A stretch of 64,000 bases of DNA from Ascidia mentula (taxonomy: Eukaryota; Chordata; Ascidiacea; Phlebobranchia; Ascidiidae), in the NCBI GenBank assembly GCA_947561715.1, contig OX387201.1, forward strand, positions 18,986,001 to 19,050,000, written 5' to 3'. A model generated the notes under the pieces. That model did not search any database. It was not told the origin of the DNA and saw only the letters and a list, made by a program, of their open reading frames with translations. Position 1 is the first letter of the stretch; every line of letters begins with the position of its first letter. This document shows positions 1 to 11,954 of the stretch, piece after piece. Position numbers and translations under genes: made by a program.

Positions 1-3000
1 ATTCAACTTCCGAGGACAAAACCTGGCGATTTTTTCTTGGTGGCATTTTTTGACTTCTCTCAAATCCAGAAAAAAATCTGAAACAAAACAGGAGAAAGTT
101 TATTAAAAAGCAGATGTCTGGTTTCCAGTTTTAATAAAATCACTTAAACTAAACTTACTTTATTCTTGCACAGAATTCCCCACGTTTAAGTCGGATTTAA
201 TCAACACAAGAACCAACAAATCAATCCAATATAAAACGTTTAAATTATCAGAAAATATAAAAATTACACGACAGAAATAAACGCGTCTTTCCTCCACAAC
301 ATTTAATCACAACTAAAAAAAATTGCATTGAGTGTTCGGTTCAAACAATGACTGTGTGACGTAACAAACCCACCTATTGTTACGCAAATAAATGTTGTGT
401 TTACAAACACGCATTAAACTGTTGGCATTCATATCATTTACTCACTCAGTAGATTGTAATGCTTGGGTCGAGATTTGAGATATCTTGAAAGCGCATCCAA
501 TAATTTCGCACGTTTGTCTGGAAAACAAGAAACAACAACATTTGCAATAAAACTGTTGACATGTATTTGGTAGGACGGTTTGTTTTTGCCTTTGTTTTCT
601 AGAAACACAGCAACTGTTTCTTAAAGCTGAGCGGAACCTGTGCATTAACAAGCTTTAATCCAATCTGCATTTATATCGTGTACTCACGCAGCACTCCATG
701 ATGCTTCGGATGCAAACAGAAAAATCTTGAAAGTGCATCCAATAAGTTACCACTATTGCCTGAAAAATCAAACACATTTTTAGGAAAAATAGAATTGTAG
801 ACATGAATTTTTCTTTACAAATGACTTTTACTTAATGTTTTTGCATCCAAATGTAATTGTCATTTCTGTACAGGTCTGTATTCAAGCTTTAGGTGCATTA
901 ATATGTGGTTCTATGGTACTGACTTATGTGGATGGAAAGACATGATCTTATTTTGGTGACATAACATAAGTGTAAAAATGTGAGCAACATTGGTCTGCAT
1001 ACCTGTTTGCTGACTCCCTGAATCTGTGACGTTGCCAACAGAAGTAGCACCACACTTAGACTCATAACCAGCCTCACCGTTGTCACTTCTTGTAGCTGTA
1101 TAGAAAATAAATATATCAACAAAGCAAATGTAATTTATATAACAATGGTTTTGACTGCTTTACATACCACTTGTCTCTCCAAGCAAAAGGCCACAAGTAA
1201 ACCGTCGCGTCATGGCCCAGTGTGCGTTTCTAACCAATTCTTTCAGAATTTTGTCAAACTCTTTATCTGGCATGAAGAAGGAAATGTAGTAAGCCCCGAG
1301 GAATTCCTGCAGAGTTTCATGTGTGTAGTAAAAAATTGCTTCGGCACCATCAAAAACTTTTCGCTGTGGTAGCCAGGAATACTTGGGTAGTTTGATTATA
1401 ACATTTTGTACTTTGATATAATCAAGACCCACTTCAGAGAGGTCTGTATGGGTAAACACAACAGTTTTACGAGCCTTTCCATTATACGCCATTTGGCCAA
1501 GGGCTTTTTTCACAAAGTTTGTATCCTTGTCCTTCGTATGTTCTGCCACATCAAGTTGTTGCAAAACAGCATTAAATATGTTGGTAATTGTGCCACAACT
1601 GTTTTTGTCACCAAACAAACTGGCATACAAAACAAATTGCAAAAGTAATGGATTGCGACAAAAATTTAGCACTTCTGCAGATTCAGTTGCAAGTTTTGTC
1701 CACAGTTCACTTGCTTTTTCACGACCATAAAAATAAAAAAGCTTTTTCATGTTTTCTGCAGAGAAATCATGGGCATTAATGATGGATTTTGGACGAATTT
1801 CCACAGGAATTGTGAGCAGGGAATGGGGGCGGGACGTAAATATCAAAGATGATTTTTTGAAGAAGGTTTTTCCGCAGAGATTGGCAACAAGCTGTTGAAC
1901 TGTCAAACAATTTTCGTAACTTGCACTTATAGCTGTCATATTTTCTAGTGACCATGTTGCCTGATCTAATCCATCAAATAATAAAACACATTTTTGGGGA
2001 TTTTTTTTCATCCATTTAAATGCAGCATCTCGTACAGTTTGTTCAACATCAGGAAACTGTCTATCAAGTAGAAGCTCTTGCAGTGTTAGTTTTTCATCTC
2101 CAAAGTTTAAATACATGAAACTTAGATGCACCACCAAATACTTCTTTTTCATGCGTTTAAACAGTTTCTTGGACATGGTGCTTTTCCCTGATCCCGCTGC
2201 GCCACTAATTGCAAGAAATTGATCACCTTTGTCAATTGTGGAAATCAACTCCTCAAATGTTAGGGGTTTGCCCTGACCTTGATCCACTTTGTCCTTTGCT
2301 GTTGGTGGCAAATGTGACCTTTCATTTTTGGTATCGACGCCTCTGTAGAAGTCAATGACCTCTAGGGAAGGATTGACATCTGGAACTCCCTCTTCACATA
2401 AACCAGGAAGAGGAACCACAGCCTTAAGATCATTCTGTTGATTTTTGATGATTTCGATGGCTTTGAGCTGCATTTTCTCTGCAGGCAAAAAAGACCAGTG
2501 AACACACACTTTATGTAGCAAGATGTAATTCCAAGTTTGCGGTTCAACTGGCTAAGTTTTGGGAGAACAAAAACATTTTATTTGTTTTATGGTATGGTAT
2601 AGACACTGCTTCAATAAATTTTTACAAAAATTTTGTACTTACAAAAATGTATGCGACCAAAACTAATTGCCACCCCTTCTGATTAAAAATCTTTGTAGGC
2701 TAAATTTTTTAAATGTATCCCTAACCTATGAGTTACAGTAATCATATTACTTTACCTTCATCTTGTTGATCATCTGCTTTGCTCTTTGATGAATCTTAGT
2801 ACAAAAATATTCTATTTTCAGTTAGCAGAAAACTGAACTACTCAAGTACACCACCTTATTTTAATACCAGTTGGGGACAGAGAACATTACATATTTGTTT
2901 ACTTGTCTTTGTTTGAATTTGCAACAGAATTATATAAATCGAAGTCTGTGCAATTACCCACTTGAGCTATAAAGCTGCTAACTTTAAAAACGGAACATAA

Positions 3001-3387
3001 ACATAATTTACAAATGGATGTTTTTCTCTATGGGCATGTCCAGTGGTTGTTAACTATAATGACGTGTATTTGTAATACCTGGTGTATTGTAGAAATTTTT
3101 TGTAATATTCACATCACCCTGAACTCCAACAATGCTATCAACTATGTTTGCTCTCTGTGTTGATAATTGCTGTGAAGGACCTGGTAAAACACCTAATTTA
3201 ATAGATATCAAGCAAAGAGGAGCGCAGAAACTGCAGAAATGAGTTATTTTGAACAATAGTACCATAACGTGGTTGAGAAATTAGTTGTTCAAACACACTT
3301 CCTACCTGGTCTCTGTGGTTCTGTTTCAAAATCGGCCACACGTTTTGTGTCTGGCATTGGTTTCCTCGGGGCTTCAGGACTCGACAT
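1..3387 (-). CDS. NACHT-domain NTPase (NLR-like), eight exons, 3' end beyond the window
   Basis: My model joins exons 3306-3387, 3079-3180, 2756-2794, 1168-2478, 1003-1095, 688-759, 446-517 and 1-77. All introns are GT-AG and all are in phase 1, so the frame stays open for about 615 residues to the window edge. The start ATG at 3387 has A at -3. Exon 4 holds the NACHT domain: Walker A GAAGSGKST near residue 167, Walker B VLLFDGLD near 238, sensor FTSRP near 287, and the winged-helix signature HETLQEFLGAYY. NACHT proteins are STAND-class ATPases that oligomerise on sensing a signal; many act in innate immunity. The 74 residues before exon 4 contain no CARD or death domain that I recognise. Exons 6 and 7 are both 72 bp and encode related 24-residue segments. 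No leucine-rich repeats are visible before the edge. The NACHT call is firm; the small exons are inferred from splice signals and phase. Confidence 0.85.
446..759 (-). repeat. Tandemly duplicated 72-bp exon pair in the NACHT gene
   Basis: Exon 6 (688-759) and exon 7 (446-517) are the same length and phase and share LLDALSR and PKH; 11 of 24 residues match. They are separated by a 170-bp intron. This is the pattern left by duplication of a symmetric phase-1 exon, and it suggests a helical repeat module downstream of the NACHT domain. More copies could lie left of the window. Confidence 0.65.
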
Positions 3388-4379
3388 GATGAGTGTTGGC
3401 TGTAGCTTCTTTCAAATGTGAAGCAATATCAAAACATAACAAAAATTTTAACTGCAAACAAAAACAGAACTAAAGTCATTCAGTATCACTAACATAAGAT
3501 TTTGTCATATAGTTGCAAATAAGTCAACGACCATATCACCAAAATATCTACCACCGCCAACAACTGACTTTGGTTGTTTATCAGCATTAATCTCACACAC
3601 CAACGCTGGTAGCAGAAACTACCACAGTATGTGCATACAATAACAAATAAGAAATTCTATGTTAAATGCCCTTCTGAAATTACTTTTTTTTAACAAGTAG
3701 ATGTTTACAGTTTACCAAAGTTAAATAACACTTTTTACTAAGTTCGGTCGCTATCTGGGCTAGTTTGCGATGTCAATTATCGTTGCGCAGACGACTGATG
3801 ACGCTAACTATAGGTGGCGCTATTGAGTAAACATAAAAATATTCCCCCCAAAAAACAAAAGAAATTATGTATTGTTTTTATACTGGGTCGATTTTTAAAG
3901 TGTTGATTAGTGATATTATTCCAAATTAATGAAATTGGTGTTAGAAAGGATTTTCGAATAGCTTAAACTACAGTTTATCGAGTACTAAGTCCGCTGAACT
4001 TTTAAGCTTCCTATAATTCTCCTGAATTGAGACTGGCGTCATGGCACGACTCATAAAACGATGTTTACCTCTAGTAACGAGCAGTTTTTGTTAAGATTGG
4101 TGTTTTGCCGACTACATACACTTTAAACTCTATTGATTGGTATTGATCTTCAAATCAGCATAATGTAGGTCTGCACTACTTTCCGGAGGAGTAATTTTTA
4201 GTACAGTCATGTTTGTTTCCGCAATGACCTGTCTACACACATTTGCTTGTTTGACATATTTTCTCGTATATTGCCCAACTTTTTCTTGTTTATTGCTCAT
4301 AAATATTTCTTTCCAGATATCATTAATTCAATACTATTTGAATCTTTAAAATACGCCATATGGCCAATATATGTACCTA
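3388..4379. other. Intergenic region upstream of the NACHT gene
   Basis: This stretch is A+T-rich and directly upstream of the minus-strand NACHT gene, so it should hold that gene's promoter. I see no convincing TATA box or other element at a fixed distance from the start, and no open frame that looks coding. A slightly G+C-richer patch at about 3740-3830 is unexplained. Confidence 0.5.
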
Positions 4380-4870
4380 CACTTAACTTTGCATTACTAC
4401 TAATCGGTCTTAAGGAAAAAAGCAGTGCTTTTGACGCCGCTTACGTGACACAAACATGTTGTTTCATGGCGGGTCTGAACTTTGGCTTCCCCAGTTTCCC
4501 GATTTGTTTGATCAGAAAACATAAAAGCGAAGCTGAATGCGCTGGAACATTTGACGTCACAGCTGACAAACCAATCTTATGTACACGGAAGACAGATGAT
4601 TTTTTAACTCATACATCCTTATTAACTGTGGCGAAAATGACACACGGCACTAATGCCCTTCTTTTTGCTTTCTTTGAATATCTCTGTTGTTTATTTAAAG
4701 CAGTCTTTATTACGTTTGCGCACAACACATTGCAATATTTTGTTTTTCATCGGTTTCCTGCACTAACGTTTTACCAAATTGCCCCTTTGTATTATTTTTG
4801 CGCTCTTGTCTATTTCTACGTTTGCCACATCCCGTAACGCTTTATTGGATCACTTGCAAGTCATTGATTG
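4380..4870 (+). repeat. Dispersed repeat R with TGACGTCA palindrome, copy 1
   Basis: The segment matches 18530-18960, 19960-20240, 25510-25950, 28880-29150 and 29717-29990. It holds the CRE-like palindrome inside TTTGACGTCACAGCTGAC. A 196-codon open frame spans it (4247-4837), but shorter or broken versions occur in the other copies and no domain is recognisable, so I do not call a gene. Confidence 0.7.
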
Positions 4871-5500
4871 GTTTATTGGCCGGTGCAAGGAGTGCTGCGT
4901 GAACAACCCGCTGGTTTTGAGATGGGCGTCGCACTATACAGTGGTTGTTGCCAAGTGAGAATTTTGTACCGAAGGGCTCAGTGGTATTGTGGGTAATTTT
5001 CATCGCAGTTTTTGTTACCAGTTCGTTTTATTATAGTCAGATGCCCGTTTAGTGAAACCATAGTGTGAGGTATTTTGGCCTCAATGGTGAGCCGTTATTG
5101 CAGGTTCCGGGCTATCTCTGAATTAGGTAGACAGGGTTAGGGTAATGACCTTATTTGGGTCTCTATAGGGTTGTATTTAGTAATAAGGGGTCGCCCCTCA
5201 AATCTCACTATGCTCAATTCCCGCGCTGTCGAGATTATTGCGTAATAACTTGCCGATCAGCCAGGGCCCTGTCACCACACCCACTGAGCAATACCCGGGT
5301 GTGGTGTCTTTTTATAACGGTCTTTTTACAGTGAGTCTTAACGTTTAAATACAACCACCTCCGCTGTGATCTGGCGATGATCTAGTGGAATATTTCAACT
5401 TTCGAATTGTGCTGCGAAAGTATCGAAGCGATGGATCAGGTTAAATAACATTTGTTCCTGGCATCCATCAACGATGACCTTCCCTGAAGACCAAAGTGTG
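4871..5500 (+). mobile_element. Ty3/gypsy LTR-region relic, copy 1
   Basis: This block matches 18970-19520 and the two halves 25960-26069 plus 28004-28440. In those copies integrase-like fragments of a Ty3/gypsy element follow downstream. It includes a shared run around TGTCACCACACCCAC and ends next to ATTTCAACTTTCGAATTGTG, which also precedes the integrase fragments elsewhere. It is probably LTR and leader sequence of an old, broken element; the exact LTR borders cannot be fixed from this window. Confidence 0.5.
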
Positions 5501-5884
5501 CGATCCAATCAGTAAGATGGAGTAGAGATCATTGGCCTACCTGCGTGTGGCCACGTTTGTGTCCCAAAAAGCAAAAAGATGCAAACCGACGACCCGTTGG
5601 ATATTCACCGACCCAGTTGGACTGTTAGGGAACGCAAGCAAACAGAGCCCGGTGCTCTCTGATTGGGCGACCAGTTGGATATTAACCGACCCTGTTAAGG
5701 AACGCAAGCAAACCGAGTTTTATTGATCGACAGAAACATAGCCCCAACGGAAACATTCTTTAGGTTGGGAGAATGTGGCGAAAATGACAAATGACACTAA
5801 TACTAGGTTTTTGAAAAATCAAAATCTTCATTCACAAATATTTTCATGTGGACGTTATGTCACAGCTTTAATTCTTTGCGACAA
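5501..5884. repeat. Unassigned stretch with a short internal direct repeat
   Basis: Two similar segments of about 50 bp lie at 5598-5650 and 5672-5718. Both carry GTTGGATATT, then CCGACCC, then GGAACGCAAGCAAAC. They sit between the two parts of the gypsy relic and may belong to it. No coding assignment. Confidence 0.5.
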
Positions 5885-6210
5885 ATTAGATGTGATTTGG
5901 TTATGAGACCAACGAGCGAACAAGTTTAGTATTTCAACAAATAAACCTAAATCGTCGTCTCTCATACAAAACAGTTTCACGTGAAAAAAGACCAGTTACA
6001 TTGCTACTAGTGAAATTTAATCACTCACCCTACTTTAACTTTCCAAACGCATACAAATAACAAACCAAACATGACCCGTAAAGTTTGTTGATTTATTCAT
6101 AAATCAACAAACACACTTTTGTTTAATCTTAACTCTGAAGTGCGGCTCTTATATTAAATTAATCATCGCATGAACCAAATACAGCCGACATTCATAAGTA
6201 CGCGAACCTT
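5885..6210 (+). mobile_element. Ty3/gypsy 3'-end relic, copy 1
   Basis: The block matches 31725-32060. There it directly follows an integrase C-terminal fragment, so it is probably the 3' untranslated region or LTR of the same family. A conserved AAATAAACCTAAATCGTCG contains a polyadenylation-type AATAAA. The copy is old and incomplete. Confidence 0.5.
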
Positions 6211-7784
6211 CGAAGGGGACACGATTATATCGATATTGTACCAGTGCATATCGGAAGCATGGAAAGTTGGGTGGAATCGATTACTTTACTCGACTCGGAA
6301 GCTAATTAGACGTTTTGTGAAAGGCAGCTGACGGAGCAGCTACACGTGACACCTGAAGCAGGTGAACGCTTCAAGATGACCACAATGACAACTAAACCGG
6401 TGGATACACATTTTGTGTCACTCGACGACATGCTTTAAGAGGAGGATATTTCACATAGTAAATTTACCAGCGGCCTGCTGCTAATTAAACCGACTCAACC
6501 AATACAAACACAAAACACAATTGTCCATCAACATCAAGCTTTACCCAAGTTTTCTATTACGGAGAGTTTTACACTTCCAAATAATTAGACGATTTGTCAC
6601 ATCACTAATACCAGCTATTATCATGAGAAGACGCCACACTTGACGTCATATCATGTGACTTAACCATGCTTATTACCATGATTTGTGAAAATGTATTATG
6701 GCGTAAACTGAATGGGTTTAACATCGAGCTCGGTAAAATTTTCTTCCCGAACTTTGTCTCCAATATTTTAAACAACGGGACATTAATTCACAGTCGTGGT
6801 CGTGGGGCGTTTGACGTCATGAAGGACAAACAAACTATTTACACGCATAACACCGCGTTCTGCAACATCCTACAGCAGTCTTAGGAAAGGAAAAAAATTA
6901 CGCATATCGGTTCGCATACAACAAGCATTTTGCATTATACTTTCATTATCTTGTATGTTACTCAATAAATAGTCTTAACTTGTGCGTTAATTAATAAAAG
7001 TTTATCTTAAACAGTCACGGAAATCAGCCATGAAAAACAATGTTGCAAACTGAAAACTGTTTCATTTGAAAATTATCACACGAATTGTTTTAGTAAATTT
7101 AGTGACTTACAGCTAACTTAAAATATTCTTTCGTTATTTTTTAACGTTTAAGTTAGTCGCTTCTTCAAGCAGGATGTTTGTTCTTTATATTTTTTAAATC
7201 CTAGTAACATCAGAGAATCTTTTTCGTTTTAAACGATGTCAATATTTTCATTCAAGCCACGTGAAAGACATATTAAAACAAAGTTTACTGATCGCTCATG
7301 TGTTAGGTATTCCGACCACCGAGTCATCGTTTAGCTGATGTATGGATTGTGCTTGTAGCGGCGGGAGCAGTGCCGACTCACATAGACAGCAAAAAAAAAC
7401 ACGTATTTACCACCACCCATTCCTTTTCTTGTCTACTATGTCTTGTCTCTATACACACCGAAAGTGTATTAATATCCTTGTATAGATATTGTAAGTCAAT
7501 GGTGTGCAACCATATGCCCAAGGGTTAAACGCGGCACTGATTCGAATTTTATGTGACTCTCGGTAATACAGTGTTTCTCTGTCTAGTTCTGTGCTGAAGA
7601 CTAGACATGACACCATATGCATGTTTGATACAACGTTATTGCTCGTGACATATTGTTTACATAAAAATTTATCTTTATAATACATATAACTGGTCTGATG
7701 CAGTTTATACAGACTTTCAGGATCTTTCACGGGCATTAGGGCAATCACTAGTTAGGATCGATAGTTACGTACTTCAAGTTTTTT
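6211..7784. other. A+T-rich intergenic stretch
   Basis: I see no gene here. A partial copy of the TGACGTCA-type repeat lies at about 6800-6850 (TTTGACGTCATGAAGGAC). Short open frames at 6666-6884 and 7449-7748 have no recognisable domain. Confidence 0.5.
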
Positions 7785-7975
7785 TACGTCAGAAAGGGGT
7801 GGGAATGTTCCATGCGTTGAAATCCTTCATACCATGATATGCCCATACATGTCTCCTCACGTTTGACAAATTGTTTGATTAACATAAGAATGGGCACAGC
7901 TTTAAGCGCTTGCCTTGACGTCATAACCGACAAACAAACTTTCCGACAAACAAACTTTGCGTTCACAGAGGAAAG
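7785..7975. repeat. TGACGTCA-type dispersed repeat, diverged copy
   Basis: It shares a core of TTTGAC..ATTGTTTGATTAA, then AAGCGCTTG, then TTGACGTCATAACCGACA with the copies near 9.7, 10.5 and 11.3 kb. The CRE-like octamer is intact here. Confidence 0.6.
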
Positions 7976-8839
7976 GTTCCTGTGTACGAATTAACCCCTT
8001 CCACTTTCACGTGTTTGAATTTTTCAAAAATGATTAGTGACGCCGCTCTTTACACTGATGGACAAAAATATTTTAATAAAATTTATGTTCATCGAAATTT
8101 ACGCATGTTGTTGAAGAAATTGAATTTACTGCGATAATTGTCCTTTCCGGCAGATTTAAAAGTTCTGGTTAGATTACAATCTCGTGTAAAACTGTCATCA
8201 TTATTGAATAAGGATCTCTGCATAAACCCTCTTTAACCCATCTCAAAACAACCGATATGCCGTTGAAAATGTGGAGTACAACAGAAGCAATAGAATTATA
8301 TCAAACTTAATCGTTTTAATGAGGATTACCATGCAGAGTACTATTGCCAAATAGTCCAGACACTTTCTCCCTATATCGCTCAACTTGCTCACTTACTAAA
8401 AACGTTGGTTTTCCAAAAATAATGAGCACAATTTGTCTCTTTCAAAATAACATAGCAACCGGCCATCTCAAGTACAAGTTACAAATTTTGCACATAAAAA
8501 AAGAACTTGGACACAAACAAACATGAACATAGTTATCAAGGCATTACTATATGACAGCGCTACCCTGGAAGCGTTCGGCAAAGAAAAGGCTTTTACTTTA
8601 TTGTGATAACCGAAGTTTTACCTCTGTCAACTACATAGTTAAAAATCCACACAATGTGATTACTCTTTAGTGTACACGAAAGAACGCACTGGAGTGACAC
8701 GAAGTAACCTGTAGTTTGGATCACGCTATGCTGACACGACGTAACCTGTAGTGTGGCAAATTGGACCCCGTGGGGATTGGATTTTATCGAGCAAGCAATA
8801 AACATGTCGCAAGCAATAAACATGTATTAAACTCATGAA

Positions 8840-9310
8840 CTTTGTTCATGCCGCGACAGGCTCAAACGTGGTCCCCTCTCATTTTGTTTGATTAAGATAA
8901 GAATGGGAGAAGCTGCAAGCGCTTCTGTGTTAAAGTCATAACGGATAATCAAACATTTTTTCCAAAGATTAAAGCTAACCCTACATCAACCTTTACAGGG
9001 AAAAGATGTTTTAATTGATGCCTACACATTAACCTTCTCCTCTGCTAAGGTTTCATGTATGTGCGTATCCTGTATACTTTCGGTATACTTCAAGACTTCA
9101 CTAAACACTCACAAATGATGCTGGTTTACAAACAGAACATGTTGGTTTTCTAAATACAAAGCACAACTTGTCCTTCTCAAACTAACATAAACATATGCCA
9201 TCATACAAACAGAAAATATGCAATCAGAGACACAAGATCACATTCTAAGAAAAGTAACAGATTTTCTGCACAAAAAAAAAACATAAAAAAAAACTTGGAC
9301 ACAAAAAAAT
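8840..9310. repeat. Local repeat Y, copy 1
   Basis: 8870-9300 matches 11260-11680: both run from a diverged TGACGTCA-type core through GATGTTTTAATTGATGCCTA to an A-rich end. The core palindrome is lost in this copy. Confidence 0.65.
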
Positions 9311-9449
9311 GAGCAACGGAAACGGTTGCAGTGTGGTTTTTGTTACTCAGGGACAATCATTAAGCAGAGCTACCTTGATAGCGCGCGGCTCAGCTAAAAG
9401 GCTTTTACGTTATTAAATTAACCCAGGTTTTAGGCATCGTAAACGACAA

Positions 9450-9780
9450 GTCAAAATCAACGTTATTATACAAATATTAATCTGCCCGATTGTCCGCTAT
9501 AATTGAAGACTTTTATCACTTTCACAGTGATTAGGTCAGTCACTGATTAAGTAGAACGCTAAACACGAGTTTTAAAGTAAGGTTTTGTGTACGCAGTTCT
9601 ACAAACAATACGTGGTGATGTTACGACCTGTCATGTATTGAAACCCTGAACTTTGCTCATACCATGATATGCCCAAATATGGTCCCCTCTCATTTGACGT
9701 ATTGTTTGATTAAGATAAGGGAGAAGCCGTAAGCGCTTGTGTATTGACGTCAGCGACAAACAAATATTTTGCTCAGGCAG
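9450..9780. repeat. Local repeat X, copy 1, with TGACGTCA core
   Basis: It matches 11035-11345, including ATTGTCCGCTA, TTTTATCACTTTCACAGTGA and the TGACGTCA-type core. Together with repeat Y it shows that 8.8-11.7 kb grew by local duplication of one X+Y unit. Confidence 0.7.
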
Positions 9781-9969
9781 CAAGGCAAGCGTTACATCAC
9801 AAACTATCTCTTCAACATTTTTTTTTTGCCATCTTTTCTGTTTAAAACAACGGTTGCTTGTGTGCGGGCTCAAAAATGACGAACGCCCGTGTTTGCCCTA
9901 ATCGCTACACGGAACCCGTGTTGTTCAATTGCTTTACTTTATGGAAAATTGAAAGGCAGGGTGTCAGAT

Positions 9970-10395
9970 TTGTTTAACAAATTTTTTGTTCAGGTTCGTG
10001 TTCGAAATATTTGTACACCATGGTTTTTGTTTCAGTTCCGGTTCTCTTTACCATTTTAGTGCGGTTCAAAGGTTTAGAATTAGTTGAACGTGCTTTAAAA
10101 CTTTAAACGTGAGCAGCGTAAAAAGGCAAGAACTTTATGAAAACAAATGTCCGAAAGTTTTTACTGTTTTGTGATGATAGATACATATATTTTGACTTAT
10201 CGAATTAAAGCCGCATCGATTCCAAGAAGGTTCAGATTTGACTAAAATCCGTTCACTTCCGGTTCGGGTTTAATTAAAACGAAAACCATCCGTTCGGTTT
10301 CAGCTCCTCGTAACAAAAATAAACCGATCAAATCCGTTTTATGGTTTCGGATTCAGTTCCGGTTCGATTCTCTGCGAATATTCTCGACAATGCGA
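9970..10395. repeat. Cryptically simple stretch rich in GGTTC/CCGGTTCGG words
   Basis: Imperfect words such as TTCAGTTCCGGTTC, CACTTCCGGTTCGGGTTT and TTCAGTTCCGGTTCGATTC recur at uneven spacing. This looks like a slippage-derived low-complexity region, not a gene. Confidence 0.5.
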
Positions 10396-10424
10396 TGTCT
10401 ACGCCATAGTTTGGACCTGGCATG

Positions 10425-10585
10425 TATTGAACAAAGTTCAGCGATCTGCAGCTCAATCTCGGAACTTTTCTCAATACATGACAGGTCTGAACATTGCCTC
10501 CACTTATTCGACGACGAACTATTTGATTAAGACAAGAGGTTAGGCCAACTCTGGTGTGTTGACGTCATAACCAACAAACAAACTG
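10425..10585. repeat. TGACGTCA-type dispersed repeat, diverged copy
   Basis: Shared words are CATGTATTGAA, TTTGATTAAGA and TTGACGTCATAACCAACA. This copy has intact CRE-like sequence in an otherwise diverged repeat. Confidence 0.55.
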
Positions 10586-11034
10586 GTTGCACACAATGGA
10601 TAGCTGACTTTACTTGTTTCAATTGATGTTTACCGAAACAATATATCCAACTAAAATCTACGCTTATGTGTTTTCACGAGTGGAAAACAAGTTCGCTACG
10701 TATGGTTCAATATCGTTTCTCGCATCCCGCGGAAAATCACGTATCTTATCACACCACGTTTCTCTGACACTATAAGGTGTTGTTCAAATACAAACCTAAC
10801 ACTGCACGACTCAAACCTTATCATACGTTATGATATTTATATTTGTAGTTAACACACGGTGTTTGTTTAAAAAAAGACGGCGGCTTGTGTGAGACTAATA
10901 TGAATACAAGTCTGACTGCCTGCATCGAAATTTACGGAAGTAATCAACTTTTCAACTCAAAAGATTGTTAAATTTTGTTATAAAGCACAGCTTTCCCTGT
11001 TAGAAAATATTCAAACGTACACAATTTACCGTTA

Positions 11035-11690
11035 CCATACAAATATTAATCTTCCCGATTGTCCGCTACAATTGCAGACTTTTATCACTTTCACAGTGAT
11101 TAGGTCACTCACTGATTAAGTAGAACGCTAAACACGAGTTTTAATGTAAGGTTCTGTGTACGCAGTTCTAAAGAAACAGACTTGGTGATGTTACGACCTG
11201 CCATGTATTGAAACCCTGAACTTTGATCATACCAGGATATGCCCAAATATAGTCTCCTCTCATTTGACAAATTGTTTGATTAAGATAAGATTGGGTGAAG
11301 CCGCAAGCGCTTGTGGGTTGACGTCAGAACCGACAATCAAGCATTTTTTCAAAGAATAAAGCTATACTTACATCACTCTATACAGAGAAATGATGTTTTA
11401 ATTGATGCCTACACGTTAACCTTCCCCTCTGCTAAGGTTTCACGTATGGGCGTATCCTGTATAGTTTAATGAACACCAAGACTTTACTAAACACTCACAA
11501 AATATGTTGGATTTCTAAATACAGAGCACAAGTCCATCTCAAACTAACATAGCCATATGCGATCATACATACAGAAAATATGCAATCAGAGACAAAAGAT
11601 CACATGCTAAGAAAAGTGACAGATTTCCTGCACAACAAAAAAGAAAACCAAACTTGGACACAAACGTAAATGGTCGCTGACCAACAGCGT
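11035..11690. repeat. Local repeats X+Y, complete copy
   Basis: X (11035-11345) runs straight into Y (11260-11680). The two earlier partial copies are at 9450-9780 and 8840-9310. This is the only copy here with both parts adjacent and full, so it shows the likely ancestral order. Confidence 0.65.
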
Positions 11691-11954
11691 AAATTTTTTG
11701 TTCAAGTTACCACGGCTTTAGGGTCGTGTGTTCCTGTAAAAATGCTCTGCACTGTTGAAAGTAGGGCTGTCTCGCGAAAGTGCCAAACATCTCACCATGC
11801 CCGAGAGCATTAAAATGTACATACTGGCCAATGGACGCCGGGACGATAAGACAAGTCAATATTAACAATATACAAAGCCAGCGATTAGCGGCCGTATTGA
11901 CGCTGGCTCGTCACGTGCGCAAACACCGCGAAGCACACGTGATGCTGCAGAGTC

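Noticed and set aside
898-1122. A 74-codon minus-strand frame
   Set aside because: It is the NACHT gene's exon 5 read in a different frame together with intron sequence.
4247-4837. A 196-codon plus-strand frame
   Set aside because: It lies inside dispersed repeat R; other copies have different or shorter frames, and no domain is visible.
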